NCBI RefSeq assembly: GCF_048323655.1
Contig: NZ_JBLUWW010000001.1
Location: forward strand, 496,001 to 560,000
DNA: 64,000 nt
DNA from: Salinimicrobium soli
GTDB taxonomy: Bacteria > Bacteroidota > Bacteroidia > Flavobacteriales > Flavobacteriaceae
Reading direction: 5' to 3'
Shown here one piece after another: positions 1 to 7,757 of this stretch. Both the position numbers and the translations under genes were made by a program. The notes under the pieces are model-generated. The model worked only from the letters and a program-made list of their open reading frames with translations, did not search any database and was not told the origin of the DNA. Each line of letters opens with the position of its first letter. The stretch's first letter is position 1.

Positions 1-1293
1 CAGGATTATCCTGCAGATAAAGCCGGATTAAAAGCCGGTGACGAGATCATAAAGATCGGGAATATTACGGTAGCCGATTTTGATGAAGATGCAGGAGAAC
101 TGCTAAAAGGAGCTCCTAACAGTAAAGTGGATCTGACTTATAAACGTCAGGGGAAAACCTATACTACTACGCTCACCCGCGGTGCTATTGAGATCAAAGC
201 GGTGCCATACTACAATATGGTGGATGATAATACCGGATACATTGTATTATCACAATTCAACAGAAATGCTTCTTCAGAAACTGTGAAAGCTTTAAAGGAG
301 CTGAAGGAAAAAGGTGCTAAAAATGTCATTCTTGACTTGCGTGGCAATCCCGGCGGTCTACTTTCTGAAGCAGTTAATGTCGCCAATATTTTTATTCCGG
401 AAGGGGAACTTATCACCAGCACAAAGTCAGCTGTTGAAAAGTACAACCAGACCTTTATGACCACCAGAAAAGCCATAGATAGTGAAATTCCGGTGGTGGT
501 TCTTATTAACGGCCGTAGTGCCTCTGCCAGTGAGATCGTTGCGGGTTCCCTTCAGGATCTTGACCGTGGAGTTGTTATGGGAGCGAGAAGCTTCGGAAAA
601 GGGCTGGTTCAAAGACCAAAAGATCTCACCTATGGTACCCAGTTAAAAGTGACAATTTCCCGTTATTATACTCCCAGCGGAAGGTGTATCCAGTCCCTCG
701 ATTACTGGAACCGCGATGAGGAAGGTAAAGCGGTACGTATAGATTCAAAAGATTATAACGAATTCCTTACCCGTAATGGAAGAAAAGTTTACGACGGGGG
801 AGGAATAGAACCGGACATCAATTTGGAAAATTCTGAATACAGCAGCCTGACGAATGAAATCCTTCAGCAAAATGCTATTTTTGACTATGCTACCCGGTAT
901 TATTATTCACACAACCCGGCTTCTCCCGCTGATGTAAAACTTACCGAAAGTGATTTCAAAGATTTCAAAAACTTTCTTTCTTCTACAGATTTTGAATACC
1001 AGACCTATACAGAAAAACAACTGGAAAAGCTGAAAAATTCAGCTGAGATAGAAGATTTTGATGAGGAATTAAAAGCAGAATTTCAGGCGATGAAAAAGAT
1101 CATTGCAAGTTCAAAAGCTGCGGCTTTGGATGCTCAAAAAGAGGAAATTCTTTCGCTGTTAACAGATGAGATCATAAAAAGGTATTACTACAAAGAAGGA
1201 CTTTATAATTACTATACAACTGCCAATGAAGAGATCCTGGCTGCTAATAAATTGTTGGACGATTCTTCAAAATACCAGCAGATCCTGAAGTAA
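1..1293 (+). CDS. C-terminal processing peptidase, family S41 (5' end outside window)
   Basis: Periplasmic serine protease of the CtpA/Prc type that cuts proteins near their C-termini. The reading frame is open from base 1, so the start lies to the left. The first ~60 residues are the end of a PDZ domain (ADKAGLKAGDEI). The S41 core follows, with the GNPGG strand motif and the Ser-Lys dyad: SASASE gives the nucleophile (codon at 523-525), and SFGKG gives the general base Lys (codon at 598-600), 25 residues later as in E. coli Tsp. The C-terminal ~150 residues are charged and helical, as is common in Bacteroidota members. The stop codon abuts the stop of the opposing acetyltransferase gene. 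Confidence 0.93.
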   Translation, partial: QDYPADKAGLKAGDEIIKIGNITVADFDEDAGELLKGAPNSKVDLTYKRQGKTYTTTLTRGAIEIKAVPYYNMVDDNTGYIVLSQFNRNASSETVKALKELKEKGAKNVILDLRGNPGGLLSEAVNVANIFIPEGELITSTKSAVEKYNQTFMTTRKAIDSEIPVVVLINGRSASASEIVAGSLQDLDRGVVMGARSFGKGLVQRPKDLTYGTQLKVTISRYYTPSGRCIQSLDYWNRDEEGKAVRIDSKDYNEFLTRNGRKVYDGGGIEPDINLENSEYSSLTNEILQQNAIFDYATRYYYSHNPASPADVKLTESDFKDFKNFLSSTDFEYQTYTEKQLEKLKNSAEIEDFDEELKAEFQAMKKIIASSKAAALDAQKEEILSLLTDEIIKRYYYKEGLYNYYTTANEEILAANKLLDDSSKYQQILK

Positions 1294-1734
1294 TTATTCC
1301 CTTATCATACCAATGTGAGGAATGCCATCTTCTAAATATTCATCCCCGATCTTTACAAAGCCGTGGGATTCATAGAATTTTATGAGATAGGTTTGAGCAG
1401 AAAGTTTGATCCGGGTAGTGTGGAAATGTTCTTTGATAGCTTCTATAGAAGCTTTTAGTATCTGGTGACCAAAAGCTTTATTTCTCACGGTATCTTTTAC
1501 AATTACACGGCCAATAGCAGCTTCCTGAAAATATATTCCGGGAGGAAAAATACGGGTGTAGGCAACCAATTGATTGTTTTCAGTTCCCAGCACATGTAAG
1601 GCCTTGTCGTCTTTTCCATCAATATCCTGATAGACACAATTTTGTTCTACCACAAAGATTTCAGAGCGCAGCTGCAATACATCATAAAGCTCCTGAAGAC
1701 TGAGATCTTCAAAAGCTTTTGTCTCAATTTGCAT
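1294..1734 (-). CDS. GNAT family N-acetyltransferase, ElaA-like
   Basis: A 146-residue protein of the GCN5-related acetyltransferase fold, closest in appearance to ElaA: N-terminal LRSEIFVVEQ and YQDIDGKD, then the acetyl-CoA-binding strand-turn IGRVIV and the C-terminal FYESHGFVKIG motif. The substrate of ElaA proteins is not established. It is probably cotranscribed with rpiB, which lies 11 bases upstream on the same strand. No terminator is visible between it and the convergent peptidase gene; the two stop codons touch. Confidence 0.88.
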   Translation of the reverse strand: MQIETKAFEDLSLQELYDVLQLRSEIFVVEQNCVYQDIDGKDDKALHVLGTENNQLVAYTRIFPPGIYFQEAAIGRVIVKDTVRNKAFGHQILKASIEAIKEHFHTTRIKLSAQTYLIKFYESHGFVKIGDEYLEDGIPHIGMIRE

Positions 1735-1745
1735 GGTAAAAAATG

Positions 1746-2177
1746 TTATTTACAGGCTATTTTTTCTACCCTTCTGCTGTGTCTTCCACCTTCAAATTTG
1801 GTTTCAAGAAAAGCTTTTACCATTTCTACAGCTTGTGGTTTAGAAGTAAAACGTGCAGGAATACTTAAAATGTTAGCATCATTATGTTCGCGAGCCAAAA
1901 CGGTTATCTCTTTGGTCCAGCATAGCGCTGAGCGAACTCCCTGGTGTTTGTTAGCAGTCATGTTAGCACCATTTCCGCTTCCGCAGATAATAATACCAAA
2001 ATCTGCTTCCTTACTTTCTACTTCAGAGGCTACAGGATGAACAAAATCGGGATAATCAACGCTTTCTTCACTGTCAGTTCCGTGGTTTGAAACGCTGTGG
2101 TTTTGTTCTTCCAGGTATTTCAGGATTTCGAATTTATATTCGGTTCCTGCGTGATCATTTCCTATTGCTATTTTCAT
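1746..2177 (-). CDS. rpiB: Ribose 5-phosphate isomerase B
   Basis: Interconverts ribose 5-phosphate and ribulose 5-phosphate in the non-oxidative pentose phosphate pathway. The 143-residue length fits the RpiB/LacAB family. Visible signatures are the phosphate-binding NDHAG at residues 7-11, the IICGSGNG loop carrying the catalytic Cys65, and the ANKHQGVRSALC motif. A perfect -7 element lies about 25 bases upstream of the ATG, so this is the first gene of a two-gene unit with the downstream acetyltransferase. Confidence 0.95.
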   Translation of the reverse strand: MKIAIGNDHAGTEYKFEILKYLEEQNHSVSNHGTDSEESVDYPDFVHPVASEVESKEADFGIIICGSGNGANMTANKHQGVRSALCWTKEITVLAREHNDANILSIPARFTSKPQAVEMVKAFLETKFEGGRHSRRVEKIACK

Positions 2178-2200
2178 TTATAGTGTGTGTTGTGTGCCGG

Positions 2201-2208
2201 CAAAGGTA
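2201..2208 (-). promoter_or_regulatory. Bacteroidota -7 element for rpiB
   Basis: On the minus strand this reads TACCTTTG, a perfect match to TAnnTTTG. It predicts a transcript start near 2197 and a leader of about 20 bases. No convincing -33 element was seen. Confidence 0.65.
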
Positions 2209-2698
2209 GAAAATAGGCTTATCAACTTCAATTAATGCCAATGTTAATTAAATGTTACAGAAGCTTTAAAATGAAGTAGTTAGAATTTCAACAGAAATGT
2301 TAATAAAAAGAGATCAAAAAATAAAAACCAAATTTGGATAATTCCTCGCAATAGCCCATATGCACAGATTTTCCAGCTAATAAAATTTTAACTCCTGAAT
2401 TTTTGGACAAGTTATAAGCACTAAAATTTCACTTTTGAACAGCAGCAAAAATTAAAGTTTTCATCATCTTTAATTTACATTTCATTATGAACAGTTGTTA
2501 AGAAAGTCTTAATACTATTTATAAATCAAGTAGTTAAATATTTTAACACTTGTTCATAAGTTGTGGCTGGAGAAATCTTATCTGAAAGAACAACAAAAAT
2601 TCAAAAAAGTTATTCCACATATCAACAGACTATAATAGACAACATTTAATTTTTTTAAAAAAGAAAGAAAAAGATAATATTAATATATGTGTTAACAA
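2209..2698. other. AT-rich intergenic gap of about 0.5 kb without a gene
   Basis: This is the longest gene-free stretch outside the repeat locus, and it lies between divergently facing regions. I find no open frame of note, no tRNA and no clear terminator. It contains A/T runs, a TTATTCCACA sequence near 2609, GTTGTGG near 2559 and TGTTAACA near 2690. These are at best degenerate DnaA-box-like words. It could hold regulatory sites, an unrecognised small RNA, or part of an origin; the sequence alone does not decide. Confidence 0.5.
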
Positions 2699-2941
2699 CT
2701 AAACGATCTTTAAAGGAGAGGATGAACCGTTGAATGAATCGAGGATCTTTTTTGCTCTTTCAATATCTATTTTATGTACCTTAAGATGAATTCCTCCCAG
2801 GGCATTGGAGTAGAAGGGAAAAACTCCTATCATAGTTTCGTTCTGGAAAAAATAATCAATTCCCTCCTGCTCAAATAGAAGTTTTAGAACAGCATATTCA
2901 TGAGGATACGTAAAAACAGCAAGAGTGGAATAATTTTTCAT
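2699..2941 (-). CDS. DUF2007 family small protein (putative signal-transducing protein)
   Basis: An 80-residue cytosolic protein with the DUF2007 pattern: an N-terminal strand, a helix around EYAVLKLLFEQEGID, a central glycine-containing loop (SNALGGIHLKV), and a C-terminal helix with ERAKKIL. Members resemble the small beta-alpha domains linked to PII-like signalling, but no biochemical role is known. The gene ends in an AT-rich gap. Its start is 35 bases downstream of a microprotein gene on the same strand, which suggests a two-gene transcript. Confidence 0.8.
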   Translation of the reverse strand: MKNYSTLAVFTYPHEYAVLKLLFEQEGIDYFFQNETMIGVFPFYSNALGGIHLKVHKIDIERAKKILDSFNGSSSPLKIV

Positions 2942-2976
2942 AGCAGGGATCTCCTACTAAAGATACCAAATAAAAA

Positions 2977-3126
2977 TTATTCGGTTTCGAGTAAAGAAAA
3001 TTCGCGGTCTTCTTCAGAAGAAAAGGTCGGATTATTTAGAGAATAATTGATGTAGGCCACGAAGCTGAGCACTCCTACTACAAAAATGAGGATAAAAATG
3101 AGCGTTATTTTATTCGGTTTACTCAT
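2977..3126 (-). CDS. Single-pass membrane microprotein, 49 residues
   Basis: I translated this frame by hand. It starts with ATG at 3126 (MSKPNKITLIFILIF) and ends with TAA at 2977-2979. A hydrophobic segment spans about residues 7-26, preceded by two Lys and followed by an acidic tail (SSEEDREFSLLETE). This predicts one transmembrane helix with the N-terminus in the cytoplasm. It is followed on the same strand by the DUF2007 gene. A near-match -7 element (CATCTTTG, minus strand, 3135-3142) sits just upstream. I do not recognise a family. Confidence 0.6.
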   Translation of the reverse strand: MSKPNKITLIFILIFVVGVLSFVAYINYSLNNPTFSSEEDREFSLLETE

Positions 3127-3325
3127 AGTTTCAAAGATGTGAACTCCTGTAGATTAATAATCTGAAACCAAATTTAATAAAATTTTAAGAACTCACACTT
3201 TTACTGTTAATTCTGTATTAATTTATTATTAAATATTAGTCTTATAAGAGGTTGCTTTTCAAATTAAAGATGAGATAAGATGCCAAGTAAGAATTAAGAC
3301 TTAATTTTATAGCTTAAATCAAAAA

Positions 3326-5527
3326 ATGACAAGAAAGAAACAAAAAGGTAAAAAGACGGAAAACCTGGAGAATGTAACCAAACAAATACTCGCCATACTT
3401 CGGAAGAACGGAGGACAGGCCATGAATTACAAACAGATCGCTGCCAAAATGGGTGTCGATGATCCGGGCAACCGCAATAAAATAATTCGCGTACTGGCTC
3501 AATTAGCCGGAAAGAAGAAAATTGAAGAAGTAGAAAAAGGTAAATTTCTGCTGAAGGCAGGAGTTGATTATTACCAGGGAACCCTGGATATGACTGCCAA
3601 AGGCAGTGGCTATGTGGTGGTTGAAGATCTGGAAGAAGATGTTTTTATTCCTTCGGGAAATATCAATAAAGCTTTTGATGGAGATGAAGTAGAAATTTAC
3701 GTTTACAAGCGAAGACGCAACAAAAAATCTGAAGGAGAAATTACGAAAGTAATTAACCGGAAGAAAACAAGGTTTGTTGGAGTACTTCAGTTAAAAGAAA
3801 ATTTCGGATTTGTATCTGTTCAGGATGCCAAAATGTATACCGATATTTTCGTTCAAAAGAACAAGATCGGTGAAGCTAAAGATGGCGATAAGGTAGTTGT
3901 TGAAATGGAAGACTGGCCTGAAAAAGCTGATTCGCCATTTGGAAGAGTTGTAGAAGTACTGGGTAGACCGGGAGAACACCATACCGAAATTCACGCCATC
4001 CTCGCTCAATATGGATTACCACATGAATTTCCGCAGGAAGTGGAATCTTTCGCAGATAATTTAGATACCAGCATTCAGCAGGAGGAGATCAAAAAGCGCC
4101 GTGATATGCGCGATGTTCTCACCTTTACCATTGATCCAAAAGATGCCAAAGATTTTGATGATGCTTTAAGTTTCAGAGAGCTTGAAAATGGCAATTTTGA
4201 GATTGGGATCCATATTGCTGATGTTTCTCATTATGTAAAACCGGAAACCATACTCGATGAGGAGGCTTTCAACCGCGCAACCTCAGTTTACCTGGTGGAC
4301 CGCGTAGTTCCCATGCTTCCGGAGGTATTGTCGAATAATGCCTGTTCCCTGAGACCTAACGAAGAAAAATATACTTTTTCTGCAGTTTTTGAAATGGACA
4401 AAAATGCCCAGGTCAAAAATGAGTGGTTCGGAAGAACTGTGATCTATTCTGATGCACGATTCGCATATGAAGAGGCACAGTACATTATTGATACCACCGG
4501 AGGTGAAATTCCGGCCGATATTTCTCTTACAAATGAAACATATCATACCGATGGGAATATAGTCACAGCTGTCCTTGAAATTGATAAACTGGCTAAGACC
4601 ATGCGGAAAAGAAGGATGAAAGAAGGTGCCATATCTTTTGATAAAGTAGAGGTGAAATTTGAACTTGATGAACAAAATGAACCTGTGGGCGTATTCTTTA
4701 AAACTTCTCAGGATGCTAATAAGCTGATCGAGGAATTCATGCTGCTTGCCAATAAAAAAGTAGCCGAATTCATAGGAAAGCAAAAGCCGAAGAAAACTTT
4801 TGTATATCGTTGCCACGATGACCCGGATGACGATAAACTTATGGCCCTTAAATCCCTGGTTTCAAAATTTGGTCATTCGTTAAACCTGAAAGATCAGAAA
4901 TCGATCAGTAAATCTCTGAACAAACTTCTCGAAGATGTGCAGGGAACCAAGGAACAGAACCTGGTGGATACCCTGACTATTAGGACTATGAGCAAGGCGT
5001 ATTACAGTACCGAAAATATCGGGCATTACGGTCTTGCATTTGGTCATTATACTCATTTCACTTCACCTATCAGGAGGTATCCCGATGTGATGGTGCACCG
5101 ACTTCTGCAGCACTATCTCGACAAAGGAAATTCGGCAAAAGAAGAAGAATACGAAGAAAAATGTCAGCACAGCAGTCAGATGGAAAGCCTGGCTACCAGT
5201 GCCGAACGTGATTCCATAAAATATATGCAGGTTAAATACATGCAGGAACACAATGAAGAGGAATTTTTGGGCGTTATTTCAGGTGTTACCGAATGGGGTA
5301 TCTATGTTGAAATCATTGCCAACAAATGTGAGGGAATGATTCGATTGAGAGACATTCGGGAAGATCATTTTGACTTCGACGAAGAGCAATACGCCATCAT
5401 TGGGCGAAAGACCAAAAAAGTGTATCAGTTAGGTGACGAAGTCTATGTGAGCGTCAAGAACGCCGATCTTGTAAAAAGGCATTTAGATTTCAATTTAATA
5501 GGTACAAGAAATGAAGTGGAAAATTAA
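3326..5527 (+). CDS. rnr: Ribonuclease R (RNB-family 3'-5' exoribonuclease)
   Basis: Processive 3'-5' exonuclease that degrades structured RNA, including rRNA and mRNA fragments. The 733 residues hold, in order: an N-terminal winged-helix domain, two cold-shock-like OB folds (YQGTLDMTAKGSGYV, FVGVLQLKENFGFV), the RNB catalytic domain with the Asp cluster at residues 270, 276, 278 and 279 (IDPKDAKDFDD), and a C-terminal S1 domain from about residue 640. Length and order match VacB/RNase R. The last 17 bases overlap the start of the next gene, so the two are probably translationally coupled. Confidence 0.97.
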   Translation: MTRKKQKGKKTENLENVTKQILAILRKNGGQAMNYKQIAAKMGVDDPGNRNKIIRVLAQLAGKKKIEEVEKGKFLLKAGVDYYQGTLDMTAKGSGYVVVEDLEEDVFIPSGNINKAFDGDEVEIYVYKRRRNKKSEGEITKVINRKKTRFVGVLQLKENFGFVSVQDAKMYTDIFVQKNKIGEAKDGDKVVVEMEDWPEKADSPFGRVVEVLGRPGEHHTEIHAILAQYGLPHEFPQEVESFADNLDTSIQQEEIKKRRDMRDVLTFTIDPKDAKDFDDALSFRELENGNFEIGIHIADVSHYVKPETILDEEAFNRATSVYLVDRVVPMLPEVLSNNACSLRPNEEKYTFSAVFEMDKNAQVKNEWFGRTVIYSDARFAYEEAQYIIDTTGGEIPADISLTNETYHTDGNIVTAVLEIDKLAKTMRKRRMKEGAISFDKVEVKFELDEQNEPVGVFFKTSQDANKLIEEFMLLANKKVAEFIGKQKPKKTFVYRCHDDPDDDKLMALKSLVSKFGHSLNLKDQKSISKSLNKLLEDVQGTKEQNLVDTLTIRTMSKAYYSTENIGHYGLAFGHYTHFTSPIRRYPDVMVHRLLQHYLDKGNSAKEEEYEEKCQHSSQMESLATSAERDSIKYMQVKYMQEHNEEEFLGVISGVTEWGIYVEIIANKCEGMIRLRDIREDHFDFDEEQYAIIGRKTKKVYQLGDEVYVSVKNADLVKRHLDFNLIGTRNEVEN

Positions 5528-6188
5528 AAATCAGTTAGTTTTATTATTGCTCATGTTAGCTGTCGTACCTCTGACGGCCCAGGAGATTACTGCAGACCTG
5601 GATGCATTCCGGGAGATCAAGACTTTCAGCGGAATCGAAGTTCAGGTTTATACTTCCGAGAAAAACAGGATCGAGATAACCGGTCACAGCAAGGAAAAGG
5701 TCAAGTTTGAAGTGGTGGAGAACCGGCTGGAGATCAGGTTACCAATAGATAATATCTGGTCTAAAGACAATACATTGATCAAAGTCTACGGAAATTCTTT
5801 TGAGATAATTGATGCCAATGAAGGATCGCTGGTAGAAGTAGACGGAAAAATAACAGGAAAAAACCTCATTTTTCGAGCCCAGGAGGGAGCTACTATTGAA
5901 GCCGAAGTAGATGCCGATAAGGTACAGGCTAAAGCAGTTTCTGGAGGAAGTATAACTCTTTCAGGAAAGGCCGATAAACAGGATTCTGAAGCTAATACCG
6001 GCGGGAAATATCACGCCCGTGACCTTAAGACAAAAGAAAGTATCATAAGTGTAAGTACTGCGGGCCGGGCAGAGGTCTACGCGACAGATTATTGTAAAGC
6101 CACTGCCAAACTTGGTGGAGTGGTAGAACTCTATGGAAGACCAAAAGAAGTAGACCAAAAAACCAGTTTAGGAGGTAAAATTTTATAA
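5511..6188 (+). CDS. Secreted head-GIN-domain protein (DUF2807)
   Basis: A 225-residue exported protein. It has an N-terminal signal peptide (hydrophobic LVLLLLMLAVVPL, likely cut after TAQ) and a DUF2807/head-GIN domain: FREIKTFSGIEVQV, then a repetitive beta-strand array rich in G, S and charged residues. Families of this type form right-handed beta-solenoids on the cell surface or periplasm; their function is unproven, although some are called putative autotransporter adhesins. It begins inside the end of rnr, which is unusual for an exported protein gene next to a ribonuclease. Confidence 0.82.
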   Translation: MKWKIKNQLVLLLLMLAVVPLTAQEITADLDAFREIKTFSGIEVQVYTSEKNRIEITGHSKEKVKFEVVENRLEIRLPIDNIWSKDNTLIKVYGNSFEIIDANEGSLVEVDGKITGKNLIFRAQEGATIEAEVDADKVQAKAVSGGSITLSGKADKQDSEANTGGKYHARDLKTKESIISVSTAGRAEVYATDYCKATAKLGGVVELYGRPKEVDQKTSLGGKIL

Positions 6189-6202
6189 CTGAAGTAAAAT
6201 AT

Positions 6203-6210
6203 TACCTTTG
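6203..6210 (+). promoter_or_regulatory. -7 element for the LysE-type gene
   Basis: TACCTTTG, a perfect TAnnTTTG match. The predicted transcript start is near 6214, about 15 bases before the ATG at 6229. Confidence 0.65.
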
Positions 6211-6228
6211 TGAAAACCAAAGCTCCTA

Positions 6229-6945
6229 ATGTTGCAAGATATACTGGCTGCCGTACCTCTCGGTTTTTTTCTGGCCTTCTTATTGGGACCAGTTTTTTTT
6301 GTGCTGCTGGAAACTGCTGCAATAAAAGGTTTTAGAGCAGCAATTTCTTTTGATATTGGAGTCATTTTCGCAGATATTGTTTTTCTGTTGATCGCCTATT
6401 TAAGTACTACCAAGTTGCTGAACAGGATCAAAGATGATCCTGCGCTTTTTGTGTTTGGCGGCGGACTTTTGGTAACCTACGGCATTATTCAATTCATACA
6501 GACCAAACGTGTACTACAGCACGAGGAGGTTCCTGAAATTCAGAAGCTTAACAAAAGGGATTATTTAGGTCTGGCTGCTAAAGGTTTTCTTCTCAATTTT
6601 ATCAATATCGGGGTATTAGGTTTCTGGCTCGGACTGTTGATTGTTTTTGGTCCGCAGCTCGAAATGGATACAGAGCGTATCTCTGTTTTCTTCGGAAGTG
6701 TTCTGGGAACTTACCTTGTCATAGATATTTTCAAGATCCTGGCGGCCAAAAAGCTTAACCGAAAGCTAACTCCAAACCGGATCTATCGGGTCAAAAAAGG
6801 AATAAGTGTTATTCTGATGATCTTTGGAGCTTTTCTAATCACCCAGGGCCTCATTCCGCAGGAGATCAACCAGATCCAGGAAAAGATCGACGAGATCACG
6901 CCCGAAAGCTCTTCAGAAGCTACTTCTGCTTTCTTTCAGAAGTAG
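6229..6945 (+). CDS. LysE family amino-acid exporter
   Basis: A polytopic inner-membrane protein of 238 residues. It shows the LysE/RhtB arrangement: an N-terminal segment with PLGFFLAFLLGPVFF, a second with the conserved G-x-x-x-AD pattern (DIGVIFADIVF), a central cytosolic loop, and C-terminal hydrophobic helices. The C-terminal ~25 residues are a charged tail beyond the usual family length. The family exports basic or neutral amino acids; the substrate here is unknown. It has its own promoter and is followed by the repeat region, so it is probably a single-gene unit. Confidence 0.87.
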   Translation: MLQDILAAVPLGFFLAFLLGPVFFVLLETAAIKGFRAAISFDIGVIFADIVFLLIAYLSTTKLLNRIKDDPALFVFGGGLLVTYGIIQFIQTKRVLQHEEVPEIQKLNKRDYLGLAAKGFLLNFINIGVLGFWLGLLIVFGPQLEMDTERISVFFGSVLGTYLVIDIFKILAAKKLNRKLTPNRIYRVKKGISVILMIFGAFLITQGLIPQEINQIQEKIDEITPESSSEATSAFFQK

Positions 6946-6962
6946 GATCTGTACAAACCCCA

Positions 6963-7112
6963 TGTCATTCTGAACGTTGCGTAGCGAAGTGAAGAATCTC
7001 TTCTTCAGAAAATAGAGTAGAGAGGAGAGATCAGAGACCTTTCAAAAATGTCATTTTTGACGCATAATTAATTTTGAATCCATAATAGATTCCTCCTTTG
7101 TCGGAATGACAG
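6963..7112. repeat. Interspersed repeat copy A (~150 bp, inverted ends)
   Basis: Starts TGTCATTCTGAACG and ends CGGAATGACAG, so the ends TGTCATTC/GAATGACA are inverted. Inner inverted segments are GAAGAATCTC and GATTCCTCC. The middle holds an AGAGGAGAGATCAGAGACCT stretch. Two more copies follow (7229-7378 and 7396-7553). There is no open reading frame. It looks like a small non-autonomous palindromic element of the kind common in Bacteroidota intergenic DNA. Confidence 0.85.
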
Positions 7113-7142
7113 AATTTTTGGAATTTGATCTTTGAATTTTAA

Positions 7143-7192
7143 AATAAAAAAAGCCCCTTAAAAAAGGAGCTTTTTTGAAGAGGCATCGAGCG
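7143..7192. repeat. 50 bp direct repeat, left copy (terminator plus tRNA-Cys 3' end)
   Basis: Identical over 50 bases to 7585-7634, offset by 442 bp. It comprises the intrinsic terminator of tRNA-Cys and the first 11 bases of the minus-strand tRNA 3' end (GGCATCGAGCG). Confidence 0.9.
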
Positions 7193-7218
7193 CCCCGACG
7201 CTTCGGGGGAACCGCTGT
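7181..7218 (-). pseudogene. Remnant of tRNA-Cys 3' half with a palindrome in the T loop
   Basis: On the minus strand this carries the acceptor 3' strand and T-stem halves of tRNA-Cys. The five T-loop bases seen in the intact gene (7635-7639) are replaced by a 16 bp palindrome, CCCCGACGCTTCGGGG, at 7193-7208. The match continues through GAACCGCTGT (7209-7218) and then fades. The 5' half (D arm, anticodon) is missing, so it cannot give a tRNA. The downstream terminator copy is intact. Confidence 0.75.
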
Positions 7219-7228
7219 TCAAACACAA

Positions 7229-7378
7229 TGTCATTCTGAACGGAGCGCAGCGGAGTGAAGAATCTCTTCTTAAGAAAATAGAAAGGAGAGGAGAGAACAG
7301 AGACCTTCAACAAATGTCATTTTTGATGCTCAATTAATTTAGAATCCATAGGAGATTCCTCCTTCGTCGGAATGACAG
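7229..7378. repeat. Interspersed repeat copy B (~150 bp)
   Basis: Second copy of the TGTCATTCTGAACG...GGAATGACAG element, 150 bp long. Between the conserved ends it diverges modestly from copies A and C. It directly follows the truncated tRNA remnant. Confidence 0.85.
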
Positions 7379-7395
7379 CTTTTTTGGAAACTCTA

Positions 7396-7553
7396 TGTCA
7401 TTCTGAACGTAGCACAGCGAAGTGAAGAATCTCTTCTTCAGAAAATAGAAAAGAGAGGAGAGATCAGAGACCTTTCAAAAATGTCATTTTTGAGATTTTT
7501 GTATCATTCTCAGTCCATATTCAGAAGAGATTCCTCCTTCGTTGGAATGACAG
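7396..7553. repeat. Interspersed repeat copy C (~158 bp)
   Basis: Third copy, in the same orientation. Together with the terminator and tRNA that follow, it parallels the arrangement copy A - terminator - tRNA fragment to the left. This suggests that a block was duplicated. Confidence 0.85.
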
Positions 7554-7584
7554 AAATATTGGAATATGAACTTTGGAATATTAC

Positions 7585-7622
7585 AATAAAAAAAGCCCCT
7601 TAAAAAAGGAGCTTTTTTGAAG
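7585..7622 (-). terminator. Intrinsic terminator of tRNA-Cys (right copy of the 50 bp repeat)
   Basis: On the minus strand the sequence is AAGCTCCTT, a short T-rich loop, then AAGGGGCTTTTTTT. It gives a stem of nine pairs including one G-T, followed by a T run. An identical copy lies at 7143-7180. Confidence 0.85.
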
Positions 7623-7693
7623 AGGCATCGAGCGGATTCGAACCGCTGTACAAGCTTTTGCAGAGCTCTGCCTAGCCACTCGGCCACGATGCC
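7623..7693 (-). tRNA. tRNA-Cys (anticodon GCA)
   Basis: On the minus strand the gene folds as a cloverleaf. The seven-pair acceptor stem is GGCATCG/CGATGCC, the anticodon loop is CTGCAAA with GCA, and the T arm is AGCGG-TTCGAAT-CCGCT. The 3' CCA is not encoded, which is usual in this phylum. Its own terminator follows. Part of this gene is duplicated 442 bp away as a remnant. Confidence 0.95.
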
Positions 7694-7757
7694 ATTCAGG
7701 AAGGGCAAATGTAATAAAATTTCTTTTTTCAGACTACCCTTTTCAGAAATGTAGTTT

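Noticed and set aside
427..612. Many open frames on the opposite strand of real genes
   Set aside because: They lie wholly within clear genes, have no family features and follow from the codon usage of the true frames.
2600..2698. Perfect DnaA boxes in the AT-rich gap
   Set aside because: Only a one-base-longer TTATTCCACA and other degenerate words are present; no exact TTATCCACA was seen.
6963..7553. CRISPR array
   Set aside because: The repeats are long (~150 bp), inverted-ended and irregularly spaced with no unique spacers, and no cas genes are present.
6946..7700. Integration site or genomic island at tRNA-Cys
   Set aside because: The duplicated 3' end could mark one, but no integrase or foreign genes lie between the copies; only small repeats do.
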